From Sphingomonadales bacterium (lineage in GTDB: Bacteria > Pseudomonadota > Alphaproteobacteria > Sphingomonadales > Sphingomonadaceae): a stretch of DNA of 56,949 nucleotides. The translations under genes were made by a program, and so were the position numbers. Positions 7,779 through 15,868 of the stretch are shown here, in pieces (position 1 is the stretch's first letter; each line of letters begins with the position of its first letter). Below the pieces are notes generated by a model, which had not been told where the DNA came from, did not search any database, and worked only from the letters and a program-made list of their open reading frames with translations. The stretch spans positions 1 to 56,949 of the forward strand of contig JAGWVC010000010.1 in assembly GCA_018971065.1 (NCBI GenBank), read 5' to 3'.

Positions 7779-7825
7779 GGTCGTGTCCTGCTCCTCGGCC
7801 GGCCATTGTGGCACCCCCCGCGCCG

Positions 7826-7886
7826 CCGGGGCAAGCGCAAACCCAGTCATCGCGCGGGCGAACCACCTTCCGCCCGGGGCAAGCGC
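7826..7886. repeat. 13-base direct repeat in a divergent promoter region
   Basis: CCGGGGCAAGCGC occurs at 7826-7838 and 7874-7886, 48 bases apart, between the DUF2889 and dehydrogenase starts. Direct repeats here could be regulator half-sites, but no promoter boxes stand out. Confidence 0.35.
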
Positions 7887-7956
7887 TTCGCCATTGTCAC
7901 CGCGCGCGCCGCACCCTATCTGCCCTGCCATCAACGCACTGCCGGGGAACTGTCCG

Positions 7957-9408
7957 ATGAGCTACCAGAACTTCCTCAAGCAGCAGTGCTACATCGATGG
8001 CCAGTGGGTCGATGCCGACAGCGGCACCACCGTCGCCGTCACCGATCCGGGCAGCGGCAAGCCGCTCGGCACCGTCCCCAACATGGGCACCGCCGAAACC
8101 GCCCGCGCCATCGCCGCCGCCGAGGCCGCGCTCCCCGCCTGGCGCGCCAAGACCGCCGGCGAACGCTCGAAAATCCTGCGCAAGCTGTTCGACCTGATGA
8201 TCGCCAACCAGGACGCGCTCGGCGAACTGCTCAGCCGCGAACAGGGCAAGCCTTTCGCCGAAGCCAAGGGCGAGATCGCCTACGCCGCCAGCTTCATCGA
8301 ATGGTTCGCCGAGGAAGCCAAGCGCGCCTATGGCGATGTCATCCCCGGCCACGCGGCCGATCGCCGCATCGTCGTCATCAAGCAGCCGATCGGCGTCGTC
8401 GCCGCGATCACCCCGTGGAACTTCCCCTCGGCGATGATCACCCGCAAGATCGGCCCCGCGCTCGCCGCCGGCTGCACCGTGGTGCTCAAGCCCGCCTCGG
8501 CCACCCCCTATTCCGCGCTCGCGCTCGCCGTGCTGGCCGAACGCGCCGGGCTTCCCGCCGGTGTGTTCAACGTCGTCACCGGCTCCGCCCGCCAGATCGG
8601 CGGCGAACTCACCCGCAACCCCGCGGTCGCCAAGGTCACCTTCACCGGCTCCACCGAAATCGGCATCCAGCTCATGCGCGAGTCCGCCGAAACCGTGAAG
8701 AAGGTCAGCATGGAACTCGGCGGCAACGCCCCGTTCCTGGTGTTCGACGACGCCGATGTCGATGCCGCCATCGAAGGCGCGATGATCTCGAAGTTCCGCA
8801 ATTGCGGGCAAACCTGCGTCTGCACCAACAGATTCTACGTACAGGACGGCGTCTACGAGGAATTCACCACCAAGCTCGCCGCCCGCGTCAACGCGCTCAA
8901 GGTCGGCTACGGCATGGAGGAAGACGTCATCATCGGCCCGCTGATCGACGTCAAGGCGGTCGAGAAGGTTGAGGAACACCTCGAAAACGCCGTCGCCGGC
9001 GGCGCGAAAGTCCTCGCCGGCGGTGGCCGCCACGCGCTGGGCGGCAGCTTCTTCCAGCCCACCGTGGTCTCCGACGTGAAGCCCGACATGCTGTTGGCGC
9101 GCGAGGAAACCTTCGGGCCACTGGCGGGCGTCATCCGCTTCACGGACGAGGCCGACGCCATCCGCATGGCCAACGACACCGAATTCGGCCTCGCCTCCTA
9201 CTTCTACGCCCGCGACATCAGCCGCGTCTGGCGCGTCGCGGAAGCGCTGGAGGCCGGCATGGTCGGCATCAACACCGGCCTCATCTCCACCGAAGTCGCC
9301 CCGTTCGGCGGCGTCAAGCAATCGGGCCTGGGCCGCGAGGGCAGCAAGTACGGCCTCGAAGACTACATGGAAATCAAGTATCTCTGCATGGGCATCACCC
9401 CCGCCTGA
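7957..9408 (+). CDS. gabD: NAD(P)-dependent succinate-semialdehyde dehydrogenase-like aldehyde dehydrogenase
   Basis: 483 residues, full-length ALDH superfamily. Visible are TPWNFPSAM (cofactor/oxyanion Asn), MELGGNAPF with the general-base Glu near 252 and NCGQTCVCTNR with the catalytic Cys near 286. The GQTCVC..NR form and the length fit the GabD/SSADH branch, which oxidises succinate semialdehyde to succinate; other aldehydes are possible, and in this catabolic block a chain-cleavage aldehyde is conceivable. The ATG at 7957 was chosen by homology to the MSYQNFLKQQCYIDG start; upstream in-frame codons cross the divergent promoter. The last 14 bases overlap the 3' end of the convergent glycosyltransferase-like gene. 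Confidence 0.88.
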   Translation: MSYQNFLKQQCYIDGQWVDADSGTTVAVTDPGSGKPLGTVPNMGTAETARAIAAAEAALPAWRAKTAGERSKILRKLFDLMIANQDALGELLSREQGKPFAEAKGEIAYAASFIEWFAEEAKRAYGDVIPGHAADRRIVVIKQPIGVVAAITPWNFPSAMITRKIGPALAAGCTVVLKPASATPYSALALAVLAERAGLPAGVFNVVTGSARQIGGELTRNPAVAKVTFTGSTEIGIQLMRESAETVKKVSMELGGNAPFLVFDDADVDAAIEGAMISKFRNCGQTCVCTNRFYVQDGVYEEFTTKLAARVNALKVGYGMEEDVIIGPLIDVKAVEKVEEHLENAVAGGAKVLAGGGRHALGGSFFQPTVVSDVKPDMLLAREETFGPLAGVIRFTDEADAIRMANDTEFGLASYFYARDISRVWRVAEALEAGMVGINTGLISTEVAPFGGVKQSGLGREGSKYGLEDYMEIKYLCMGITPA

Positions 9409-10888
9409 GAACCTCGACGTCGGAGGAGATAGCAGACTGCGGGGCTGCTATCTCCTCCACCGGAATCGGCCCGATCAACTCGCCGTCGTCCCACTCCACC
9501 TCGCGGTAATCCCCCGGGTCCAGCCCCAGCGGCTCCAGCGGCGTGTAGACATAGCGGCTGAACGCATAGACCTGCCGAACCCCCGCCAGCGCCGCAGGCA
9601 CCTCCTCCGCCGCCGCCATCCGCCCGCGATAGCCGCCAAACGCCCACGAATCCGAAACCGACCCGTTCCGCATCACCACCAGCCGGAACGGGCAATCTCC
9701 CCCGAACCGCAGCGCACAGGCCTCCTGCACGATCACCCCGATCGCCTCATGCGAGACCAGCAGCGCGCTCCCGGGCGCCCGCGCCACGGTCTCCACCACA
9801 GTGGTCCAGTCCTGCGGATGCGGAATCCAGTCGTCCGCCTGCCGCTCCCACAACCCCACCACCGCGATTCCCAGCACCCCCAGCCACGCCCAGCCCACAC
9901 CCGCAAACGCCGCCCCGGCCAGCCACGCCGCAAACGTCATCAGCCAGTGCAGCGTGAAGTCGGTCACCACCGGATGCACCAGGTCCGCCGCCTTGAACAC
10001 CGCCAGCCCACCCGCCAGCACCCCTGCCGCCAGCCGCGTCTCGACCCGTGCCCAACCGCGCACCAGCCCCGCGCCCACCAGCATCAGCATCAGCGCCGAA
10101 CCCCAGTCGCCCCCCTGCAGCACCTGCAGCTTCACCGTCACGTAGAAGTCGGCGGCATCCAGCGGCCTGATCCACGAAATGTTCCCGGTCCGCGCCCGCA
10201 TCTGCGCCCACACCAGCGCCAGTTCCCAGCCCGAAGCCGCCAGCACCGCCGCGTTCGCCACCAGCAACCGCCGCCACGGCACCTTCCGCCCCATCACCGC
10301 CAGCGCCGCCCCGCTCGCCACCACCGGCCACAGCAGCATCGTCGTGTGGCAATAGACCGCCACCACCGCGCCCGCCGCATAGCCCCACCAGCCCCGCGCC
10401 GATCCGCGCAAGCCCGCCACCAGCCCGATGAACGACCCCGTCACCGCCAGCTTCGCCAGCCCATAGCCGCGCAAGTACGCCGACTGGTAAATGTCCGAGG
10501 GCGACAGCGCCAGCAGCACCACGCAGGCCAGCGCCGCCGGCCAGCCCCACGCCCGCCGCGCAAACCACCCCGCAACGACGATCTGCGCGCAGGAAACCGC
10601 CAGCGGCAACGCCCGCAGCGCCACCCCGTCCGCCGGCACCACCATCCGCCACAGCTTCAGCAACGAATAGAACAGCGGCGGATTGGTCTCGCGCACCAGC
10701 CACCATCCCCACAGCTCGCGGAACGGCCGGTCCGAGAAGAACAGCGAGGCATATTCGTCGAACACCAGCGACGCCTGCGCCTGCCGCACCCGCAGCGTCA
10801 CGGCCAGCGCCAGCGCCGCCACGAACAGCAGCGCCACCAGCAATCGGCGAACAACAGGTGGAATCCGCAGGGCAATCACCCCGGCCAC
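9395..10888 (-). CDS. Polytopic membrane glycosyltransferase-like protein (GT-C/ArnT-PMT type)
   Basis: About 497 residues with roughly eight to ten hydrophobic helices. After the first helix comes VFDEYASLFFSD, matching the acidic first-loop position (DE) of GT-C lipid-phospho-sugar transferases, then RETNPPLFYSLLKLW, the NPPLYY-like motif of the ArnT/PMT superfamily. The C-terminal third is a soluble periplasmic domain. It probably moves a sugar from a polyprenyl carrier to a protein or glycan outside the inner membrane. GTG start at 10888; a second GTG at 10879 has the better ribosome site (AGGTGG). It lies eight bases after the CPBP-like gene, so it is the last gene of the operon, and it converges on the aldehyde dehydrogenase with a 14-base overlap. 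Confidence 0.7.
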   Translation of the reverse strand: MAGVIALRIPPVVRRLLVALLFVAALALAVTLRVRQAQASLVFDEYASLFFSDRPFRELWGWWLVRETNPPLFYSLLKLWRMVVPADGVALRALPLAVSCAQIVVAGWFARRAWGWPAALACVVLLALSPSDIYQSAYLRGYGLAKLAVTGSFIGLVAGLRGSARGWWGYAAGAVVAVYCHTTMLLWPVVASGAALAVMGRKVPWRRLLVANAAVLAASGWELALVWAQMRARTGNISWIRPLDAADFYVTVKLQVLQGGDWGSALMLMLVGAGLVRGWARVETRLAAGVLAGGLAVFKAADLVHPVVTDFTLHWLMTFAAWLAGAAFAGVGWAWLGVLGIAVVGLWERQADDWIPHPQDWTTVVETVARAPGSALLVSHEAIGVIVQEACALRFGGDCPFRLVVMRNGSVSDSWAFGGYRGRMAAAEEVPAALAGVRQVYAFSRYVYTPLEPLGLDPGDYREVEWDDGELIGPIPVEEIAAPQSAISSDVEVLRRG

Positions 10889-10896
10889 CTACCCGC

Positions 10897-11589
10897 TCAC
10901 CCGCGCAGCAGCAACGAAAACGCCGGCTGCAGGAACAGGTGGCACCCCACCGATGCCACCTCTGCGGTGGCAAATCCGCGCCGCGCGTAAAGCCAGGCCC
11001 AGGCCACCCCCGGCGCCACATAGCGCAACGCGTCATATCCCAGCGCCGCCGGCGTGATCGGCTGCCCGCCCGGTATCACCACATTGGCACCGATATTCAC
11101 CACCTGCACCGCCGCCGCCACGCCCAGCATCGCCGGCATCGACAGCGCCCGCCCCTGCCAGTGCCGCAACAGCGCCACCAACCCGCCGAACGCGAACAGC
11201 CGATAGATCACGTTCTCGTTGAACGCCCGCAGCATGAAATAGAACAATCGCACATGCAGCGGCGCCCGCAGGAACCCCACATACCCCGCCGCCAGCCGTG
11301 ATCGGAACACGAAGCAGTCCAGCACCACCACCCAGCCCGCCACCAGCACCGCCCACACCAGCCCGGTCCGCCAAGGCGCGCCTGGCCCCGTGCCCTCCAG
11401 CCGAAACCCCGCCGCCTTCGCCGCCAGACCGCCCACCAGCGCCACCAGCGCGATCACCACCGCCCGCGCCACCGGCGATCCCCCCGTCGCTGCGGTATAG
11501 AACACGTCGAACGGCGCCACCCAGCCAATCACCGCCGCCACCGCCGCAATCGTGACCAGCGGCACCGCCGCCGCGCGGCCACGCGTCAT
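10897..11589 (-). CDS. CPBP/Abi-like intramembrane protease homologue with a variant motif
   Basis: 230 residues, about seven hydrophobic segments. The ENVIYR stretch (E125-R130) sits where CPBP (CAAX protease/bacteriocin-processing) proteins have EExxxR; the second Glu is Asn here. VNIGAN and a late SVGCHLFLQP supply candidate second and third metal-binding regions. Whether it is an active protease is doubtful. The start at 11589 gives a 4-base ATGA overlap with the cytochrome gene; longer in-frame starts only read through the cytochrome. Family assignment is from motif position, not from overall similarity I can confirm. Confidence 0.55.
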   Translation of the reverse strand: MTRGRAAAVPLVTIAAVAAVIGWVAPFDVFYTAATGGSPVARAVVIALVALVGGLAAKAAGFRLEGTGPGAPWRTGLVWAVLVAGWVVVLDCFVFRSRLAAGYVGFLRAPLHVRLFYFMLRAFNENVIYRLFAFGGLVALLRHWQGRALSMPAMLGVAAAVQVVNIGANVVIPGGQPITPAALGYDALRYVAPGVAWAWLYARRGFATAEVASVGCHLFLQPAFSLLLRG

Positions 11590-12557
11590 GGCCGCAAACT
11601 GGCCGCCCAGGCCGCCAGCGAAATCATCTGCGGCGTGGTCATCCCCGCCGTCACCTGCCGCATCGTCTCCGCCGCCCCACCATGCCGCGTCCCGCCCTGG
11701 AACGCCGCCAGTTGCCGCACGATATAGCCCGGATACTGCCCGGCCAGCGGCGGCGCGATGGCCGTGCCGCGCAGCCCCGCGCCATGGCAGGTCACGCAGG
11801 CGAAGGCGCCATGCTCGCCCCAGCGCGCCGCCAGCGACCGTCCCCGCACCACGCTGCCCACCGGCACGAACGCCAGATAGGCCAGCCGGCCATCGCGCCA
11901 CTCATGCCGCTCGAAATCCACCGGCACCTCGATGATCCGCTGCCCCAGCGCCTCGCTGCCGCCGCCCGGCGCCAGCCGCCGGATCGACCCCATCACCTCG
12001 GTCAGCGGCACCCGCGCCACCGGCCGCAGTTCCACCCGCACCGGCGGCCGCGATGCCGCGAAATAGTCGGCCGCCTCGGCCAGTTCCGCCTCGCTGCGCC
12101 CCACCGGCACCGCCGCCATCAGCTTTGCCGGCCCGTAATCGTCCCGCAGGCTGCGCCGCTCGCCCGACACCATCGCCCGCAACTGGCGCAGGATATAGTC
12201 GCGCGGCAGACCCGCCACGCGCGCATTCTCGGGCCGCCCCTGCCCGCCCGGCAGGTGGCAATAGCCGCACGCCCACACGCCCTTCCCGGTCGCATGCCCC
12301 ACCGGCGGCGGCATCGCGGCATGATCCTGCGGGAACCAGTCGGGCGGGTTGGCAATGTCCCGCGTCTCGCGCACGGTGAAGTGGCGCGACGAACCCGGCA
12401 CCTGAACCACCGCGTCAGGCGATTCGGCACCCGGCGCCACCGGTCGTGAAGGAAACAGCCAGTCCGGCGATGCCGTGTCGGCCGGTAATGCCGCCACCGG
12501 CAAACCCGCCAGCACCACCGCCACCGCCGTGAATATCCGCGTCCTGCCTGTCATCAT
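11586..12557 (-). CDS. Secreted diheme cytochrome c
   Basis: 323 residues from ATG 12557; signal peptide MMTGRTRIFTAVAVVLAGLP with cleavage near ALPA. Two c-type haem sites, CGYCH (C97/C100/H101) and CVTCH (C254/C257/H258), lie in two similar domains, each followed by a GLP/GQ..YI.RQL stretch as in cytochrome c4-like proteins. It would carry electrons in the periplasm. A GTG nine codons upstream (12584) is an alternative start. It is coupled to the CPBP-like gene (ATGA) and follows the TSUP exporter by about 50 bases, so a joint periplasmic redox/sulfur function is possible; no dehydrogenase partner is nearby. Confidence 0.88.
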   Translation of the reverse strand: MMTGRTRIFTAVAVVLAGLPVAALPADTASPDWLFPSRPVAPGAESPDAVVQVPGSSRHFTVRETRDIANPPDWFPQDHAAMPPPVGHATGKGVWACGYCHLPGGQGRPENARVAGLPRDYILRQLRAMVSGERRSLRDDYGPAKLMAAVPVGRSEAELAEAADYFAASRPPVRVELRPVARVPLTEVMGSIRRLAPGGGSEALGQRIIEVPVDFERHEWRDGRLAYLAFVPVGSVVRGRSLAARWGEHGAFACVTCHGAGLRGTAIAPPLAGQYPGYIVRQLAAFQGGTRHGGAAETMRQVTAGMTTPQMISLAAWAASLRP

Positions 12558-12604
12558 CCAAGGTGGTCGGGCAATCCCCCCCACCTGTCAAGCGGGCGCC
12601 CCGC

Positions 12605-13441
12605 TCAATGCGTGGCGCGCGCCGCCGCCACCGGCTTCACCGCCTTGGCCGGCATCGTCGCCTTCAGCATCAGTTGCCAGCCCGAGATCACCAGCACGCT
12701 GGCCAGCACCGGCCGCAGCCAGTTGTCCGAAGCCCGCGTTGACAGCAAGCTGCCCAGGATCACGCCCGGGATCGAGCCGATCAGCAGATTGCCCAGCAGC
12801 GTCACGTTGATATCACCGATCAGCCAGTGCCCCAGCCCCGAAACCAGCGTCAGCGGCACGGCATGGGCAATATCGCTGCCGACGATCCGCGCAATTGGCA
12901 GCTTGGGGTACAGCACCAGCAGCACCGTCACACCGATCGCGCCCGCGCCCACCGAGGAAATCGTCACCGCCACGCCCAGCACCGCGCCCAGCAGCACCGT
13001 CTGCCACAGCGCGTCGCGCGTCTCGTCAACGTGATGCGTGCCCGCCCAGCGCACCAACTGGTTGCGGAACAGCACCGATACCGAGGTCAGGAACAGCATC
13101 ACCGCAACGATGATCAGGATCACGCTGGTGGTGTGCTTCGACACCGGCCCGTACTGCGCCAGCGCCAGCAGCGTCAGCGCCGCCGCCGGCACCGATCCGG
13201 ACGCCAGCCGCCGCACGATCCGCCAGTCCACGGTCTCGCGCCAGCCGTGAACGCCGGTACCCACCGCCTTGGTCAGCGAGGCATAGAGCAGGTCGGTGCC
13301 CACCGCCGTCTGCGGGTTCACCCCGAACAGCAGCACCAGCACCGGCGTCATCAGCGACCCGCCGCCCACCCCGGTAAGCCCGACAAGCACGCCGACCATA
13401 AGCCCCGCGATCGCGTGCAGACTGTCGAATTGGCTGAACAT
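12605..13441 (-). CDS. TSUP-family (TauE/SafE) anion exporter
   Basis: 278 residues, about eight membrane helices, with the family start GLMVGVLVGLTGVGGGSLMTPVLVL and its internal repeat at SSVGAGAIGVTVLL in the second half. Members export sulfite, sulfoacetate or other organosulfur anions. First gene of the unit that continues with the cytochrome c, CPBP-like and glycosyltransferase-like genes. A sigma-70 promoter with an overlapping operator lies about 95 bases upstream (13535-13570). Substrate unknown; sulfite is the usual guess. Confidence 0.88.
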   Translation of the reverse strand: MFSQFDSLHAIAGLMVGVLVGLTGVGGGSLMTPVLVLLFGVNPQTAVGTDLLYASLTKAVGTGVHGWRETVDWRIVRRLASGSVPAAALTLLALAQYGPVSKHTTSVILIIVAVMLFLTSVSVLFRNQLVRWAGTHHVDETRDALWQTVLLGAVLGVAVTISSVGAGAIGVTVLLVLYPKLPIARIVGSDIAHAVPLTLVSGLGHWLIGDINVTLLGNLLIGSIPGVILGSLLSTRASDNWLRPVLASVLVISGWQLMLKATMPAKAVKPVAAARATH

Positions 13442-13534
13442 CCGGCCTGATCCTTCACTGGCTTCCCGTATGGGATCACCGGCCCGATCATGCCACGTCG
13501 CCGCAACGGCGTCGCCCCCCGAACCTTCGCCGCC

Positions 13535-13562
13535 GTTATACGGACGCTATGTCTATTGGCAA
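13535..13562 (-). promoter_or_regulatory. Sigma-70-like promoter of the TSUP-cytochrome operon
   Basis: Reading on the minus strand, TTGCCA (13562-13557, one change from TTGACA), a 16-base spacer and TATAAC (13540-13535, one change from TATAAT). It is the best promoter match noticed in the window and points to the start at 13441, leaving a leader of about 85-90 bases. Confidence 0.65.
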
Positions 13563-13570
13563 GATAGACA
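13550..13570. promoter_or_regulatory. Operator-like inverted repeat TGTCTAT-N7-ATAGACA
   Basis: Perfect 7-base arms around seven bases, covering the -35 box of the promoter above. The size and spacing fit a dimeric helix-turn-helix repressor (TetR-like). No regulator gene is adjacent. Confidence 0.6.
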
Positions 13571-13633
13571 AATGATGCCCGCCACGAAGAAACGCTATCC
13601 GCCCGCCAAGTGCGGCTTCAGCCCAACGTCCCT

Positions 13634-14614
13634 TCAGCCCAGCATACCCTTCAGCCGCTGGCCGATGATCGCCTCGGCATCGCCGATGATCCGGTCCAGC
13701 AGTTCCTGGCAGCTCGGAATGTCGTGGATCAGCCCCTGCACCATCCCGGCCCAGAAGATGCCCTGATCGACATTGCCCGACGCCAGCATCTCGCGCCCCA
13801 CCGCGCCCGCCACATAAGGCTTGATGTCCTCGAACACCGCATCGGGCCGCGCCGAAATCTCGACCACCTTGTCCGAAACCGAGTTCTTGCCCACCCGCGC
13901 GGTGTTCTTGAACTTGCGGAAGATCAGGTTGGTGCCGCGCTCGTCGTTGGCTACGTACAGCGCCTTGATGTTCTCGTGGATCGGCGCCTCCCTGGTGGCG
14001 CAGAACCGCGTGCCCATGTTGATGCCCTCGGCGCCCAGCGCCAGCGCCGCCACCAGCCCGCGCCCGTCACCGATCCCGCCCGAAGCCAGCATCGGGATTG
14101 TCACCTTGTCGGCGGCGGCGGGGATCAGGATCAGCCCGGGAATATCGTCCTCGCCCGGATGCCCGGCGCACTCGAACCCGTCGATCGAGATGATGTCGCA
14201 GCCGTGCTTCTCGGCCGAAAGCGCGTGCCGCACCGCGGTACACTTGTGCAGGATGGTCACGCCATGCGGCTTCAGCATCGCCCACAGCTCGCGCACTTCC
14301 TGCGTGCCGGCGGTCTCGACGATCTTCACGCCACCGTCGATCACCGCCTGGGCGTAGCCCTTGTAGTCGGGCGGCAGGATCGACGGCAGCACCGTGATGT
14401 TCACCGCAAACGGCTTGCTGGTCATCGACCGGCAGCGCTCGATCTCGTCGCGCAGCGCCTGCGGCGTCGGCTGCGTGCACGCGGTCAGCGTGCCCAACCC
14501 GCCGGCGTTGGACACCGCGCTGGCCAGTTCGGCCAGCCCCACGCCCTGCATCCCGCCCTGCACGATCGGGTGCTCGATGCCCAGTCGCTCGGTAATCCGC
14601 GTCTTGATCGCCAT
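13634..14614 (-). CDS. Nitronate monooxygenase family flavoprotein
   Basis: 326 residues, TIM-barrel FMN enzyme. Visible are the N-terminal HPIVQGGMQGVG phosphate/flavin region, the GFECAGHPG loop and LASGGIGDGRG, the standard FMN-phosphate loop. Family members oxidise nitronates, but many in acyl-CoA dehydrogenase clusters act as enoyl-reductase-like or unknown oxidoreductases, so the name should be taken as family only. Lies 48 bases after the acyl-CoA dehydrogenase alpha gene and is probably cotranscribed with it. Confidence 0.87.
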   Translation of the reverse strand: MAIKTRITERLGIEHPIVQGGMQGVGLAELASAVSNAGGLGTLTACTQPTPQALRDEIERCRSMTSKPFAVNITVLPSILPPDYKGYAQAVIDGGVKIVETAGTQEVRELWAMLKPHGVTILHKCTAVRHALSAEKHGCDIISIDGFECAGHPGEDDIPGLILIPAAADKVTIPMLASGGIGDGRGLVAALALGAEGINMGTRFCATREAPIHENIKALYVANDERGTNLIFRKFKNTARVGKNSVSDKVVEISARPDAVFEDIKPYVAGAVGREMLASGNVDQGIFWAGMVQGLIHDIPSCQELLDRIIGDAEAIIGQRLKGMLG

Positions 14615-14662
14615 GAAACCCCCATATGCTGCCCACGCAGCCAGAATTCGTGTCGCGCCCTA

Positions 14663-15868
14663 TCAGGCCGGAATATCGCGAAACGCAATGCCTTTGTCGG
14701 GCCGGTGGTCCTGAGGCAAGCCAAGTATCCGCTCGGCGATGGTGTTCAGCAGCATCTCGTCGGCCCCGCCGGCAATCCGCATCGTCGGCGCCGAAAGCCA
14801 TGACTGCACCCAGTCCTCCTTCACCCACGCGCCCTGATCCCACTCCAGCCCCAGCGCACCCGAAAGGTCGATCGCCAGTTCGGACAGCTTCTGCCGGCTG
14901 CGCACCGAAACCAGCTTGTTCAGCGATCCTTCCGGCCCCGGCTCCATGCCACGCTCCATCATCTGCAACGCGCGCGACCGGATCGCATCCAGCCCCGAAC
15001 GCATCGCATAAGTCCGGGCAATAGCCGACCGCACCCGCCCATCCGCGATCGCCGGCCGCCCGCGCACCGTCCGCTCCTTCGCCAACTCGATGAACGCCCC
15101 CAGCGGCGGCCCAAATCCGGCCGGGTCGGTCGCCGTGTAACGCTCGATCATCAGCGTCGCCATCGCCGCGCCAAAGCCGCCGCCCACCGCGCTCAGCCGC
15201 TGCGAATCGTCCAGCCGCACATCATCGAGGAACACCTCGTTGACGTGCGAATCGCCCGCCGCCAGCCGGAACGGCCGCACCGTCATCCCCGGTGCCTTCA
15301 TATCCAGCCAGAAGTACGTCAGCCCCTTGTGCTTCGCCACCGACGGATCATGCCGCGCCAGAATCACGGCATAGTCAGCATGCTGCGCCCAGGTGGTCCA
15401 CAGCTTCTGCCCGTTGAGCTTCCATCCATTGCCTTCGGGCTCCGCCCGCGTCCGCAATCCCGCCAGATCGGACCCACCCGAAGGCTCGGAAAACAACTGG
15501 CACCAGATCTCGTCGCCACGCAGCGCCGCCCGCACCCGTTCGCGGGCCCAATCCTTGTCCTGCGCCATCTGCATCACCACCGGCACCGAGATGCCCAGCG
15601 AAACGCCGTAATAGCCCATCGGCATCCCGAACGGCATTTCCTCTTCCTCGAACGCCACCTTGTGCAGCGGGGTCAGCCCCTGCCCGTGCCAATCCGGCGC
15701 CCAGTTGATCCCGGTGAACCCCGCCTCGAACTTGGCCCGCTGGTATTCCCGCCCCAGCGCCAGATGCGCCGCGCCGTCCAGCCCCTGCGCCGCGTCCTTG
15801 CCGAACCGGGGCGCCACGCTTTCCAGCCAGCTCCGCGCCTTCGCGCGCCATTCGTCCAACCCGATCAC
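14663..15868 (-). CDS. Acyl-CoA dehydrogenase subunit (FadE/ChsE-like, longer partner)
   Basis: 401 residues. FAD and substrate binding segments include CQLFSEPSGGSDLA (flavin contact), GQKLWTTWAQHADY and the C-terminal GALGLEWDQ...APTMRIAGGADEMLLN arginine/FAD region typical of the family. The GTG start at 15868 is set by the GTGA overlap with the upstream dehydrogenase and a GGGAG site; longer in-frame sequence is only shadow of that gene. In steroid and related catabolism such adjacent genes encode the two subunits of an alpha2beta2 enzyme in which only one protein carries the catalytic base. That arrangement is inference here. Confidence 0.88.
   Translation of the reverse strand: MIGLDEWRAKARSWLESVAPRFGKDAAQGLDGAAHLALGREYQRAKFEAGFTGINWAPDWHGQGLTPLHKVAFEEEEMPFGMPMGYYGVSLGISVPVVMQMAQDKDWARERVRAALRGDEIWCQLFSEPSGGSDLAGLRTRAEPEGNGWKLNGQKLWTTWAQHADYAVILARHDPSVAKHKGLTYFWLDMKAPGMTVRPFRLAAGDSHVNEVFLDDVRLDDSQRLSAVGGGFGAAMATLMIERYTATDPAGFGPPLGAFIELAKERTVRGRPAIADGRVRSAIARTYAMRSGLDAIRSRALQMMERGMEPGPEGSLNKLVSVRSRQKLSELAIDLSGALGLEWDQGAWVKEDWVQSWLSAPTMRIAGGADEMLLNTIAERILGLPQDHRPDKGIAFRDIPA

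Noticed and set aside
9747..11036. 429-codon minus-strand frame across the glycosyltransferase-like gene
   Set aside because: Gly/Ala-rich alternate frame; the frame at 9395-10888 has real membrane helices and the GT-C motifs.
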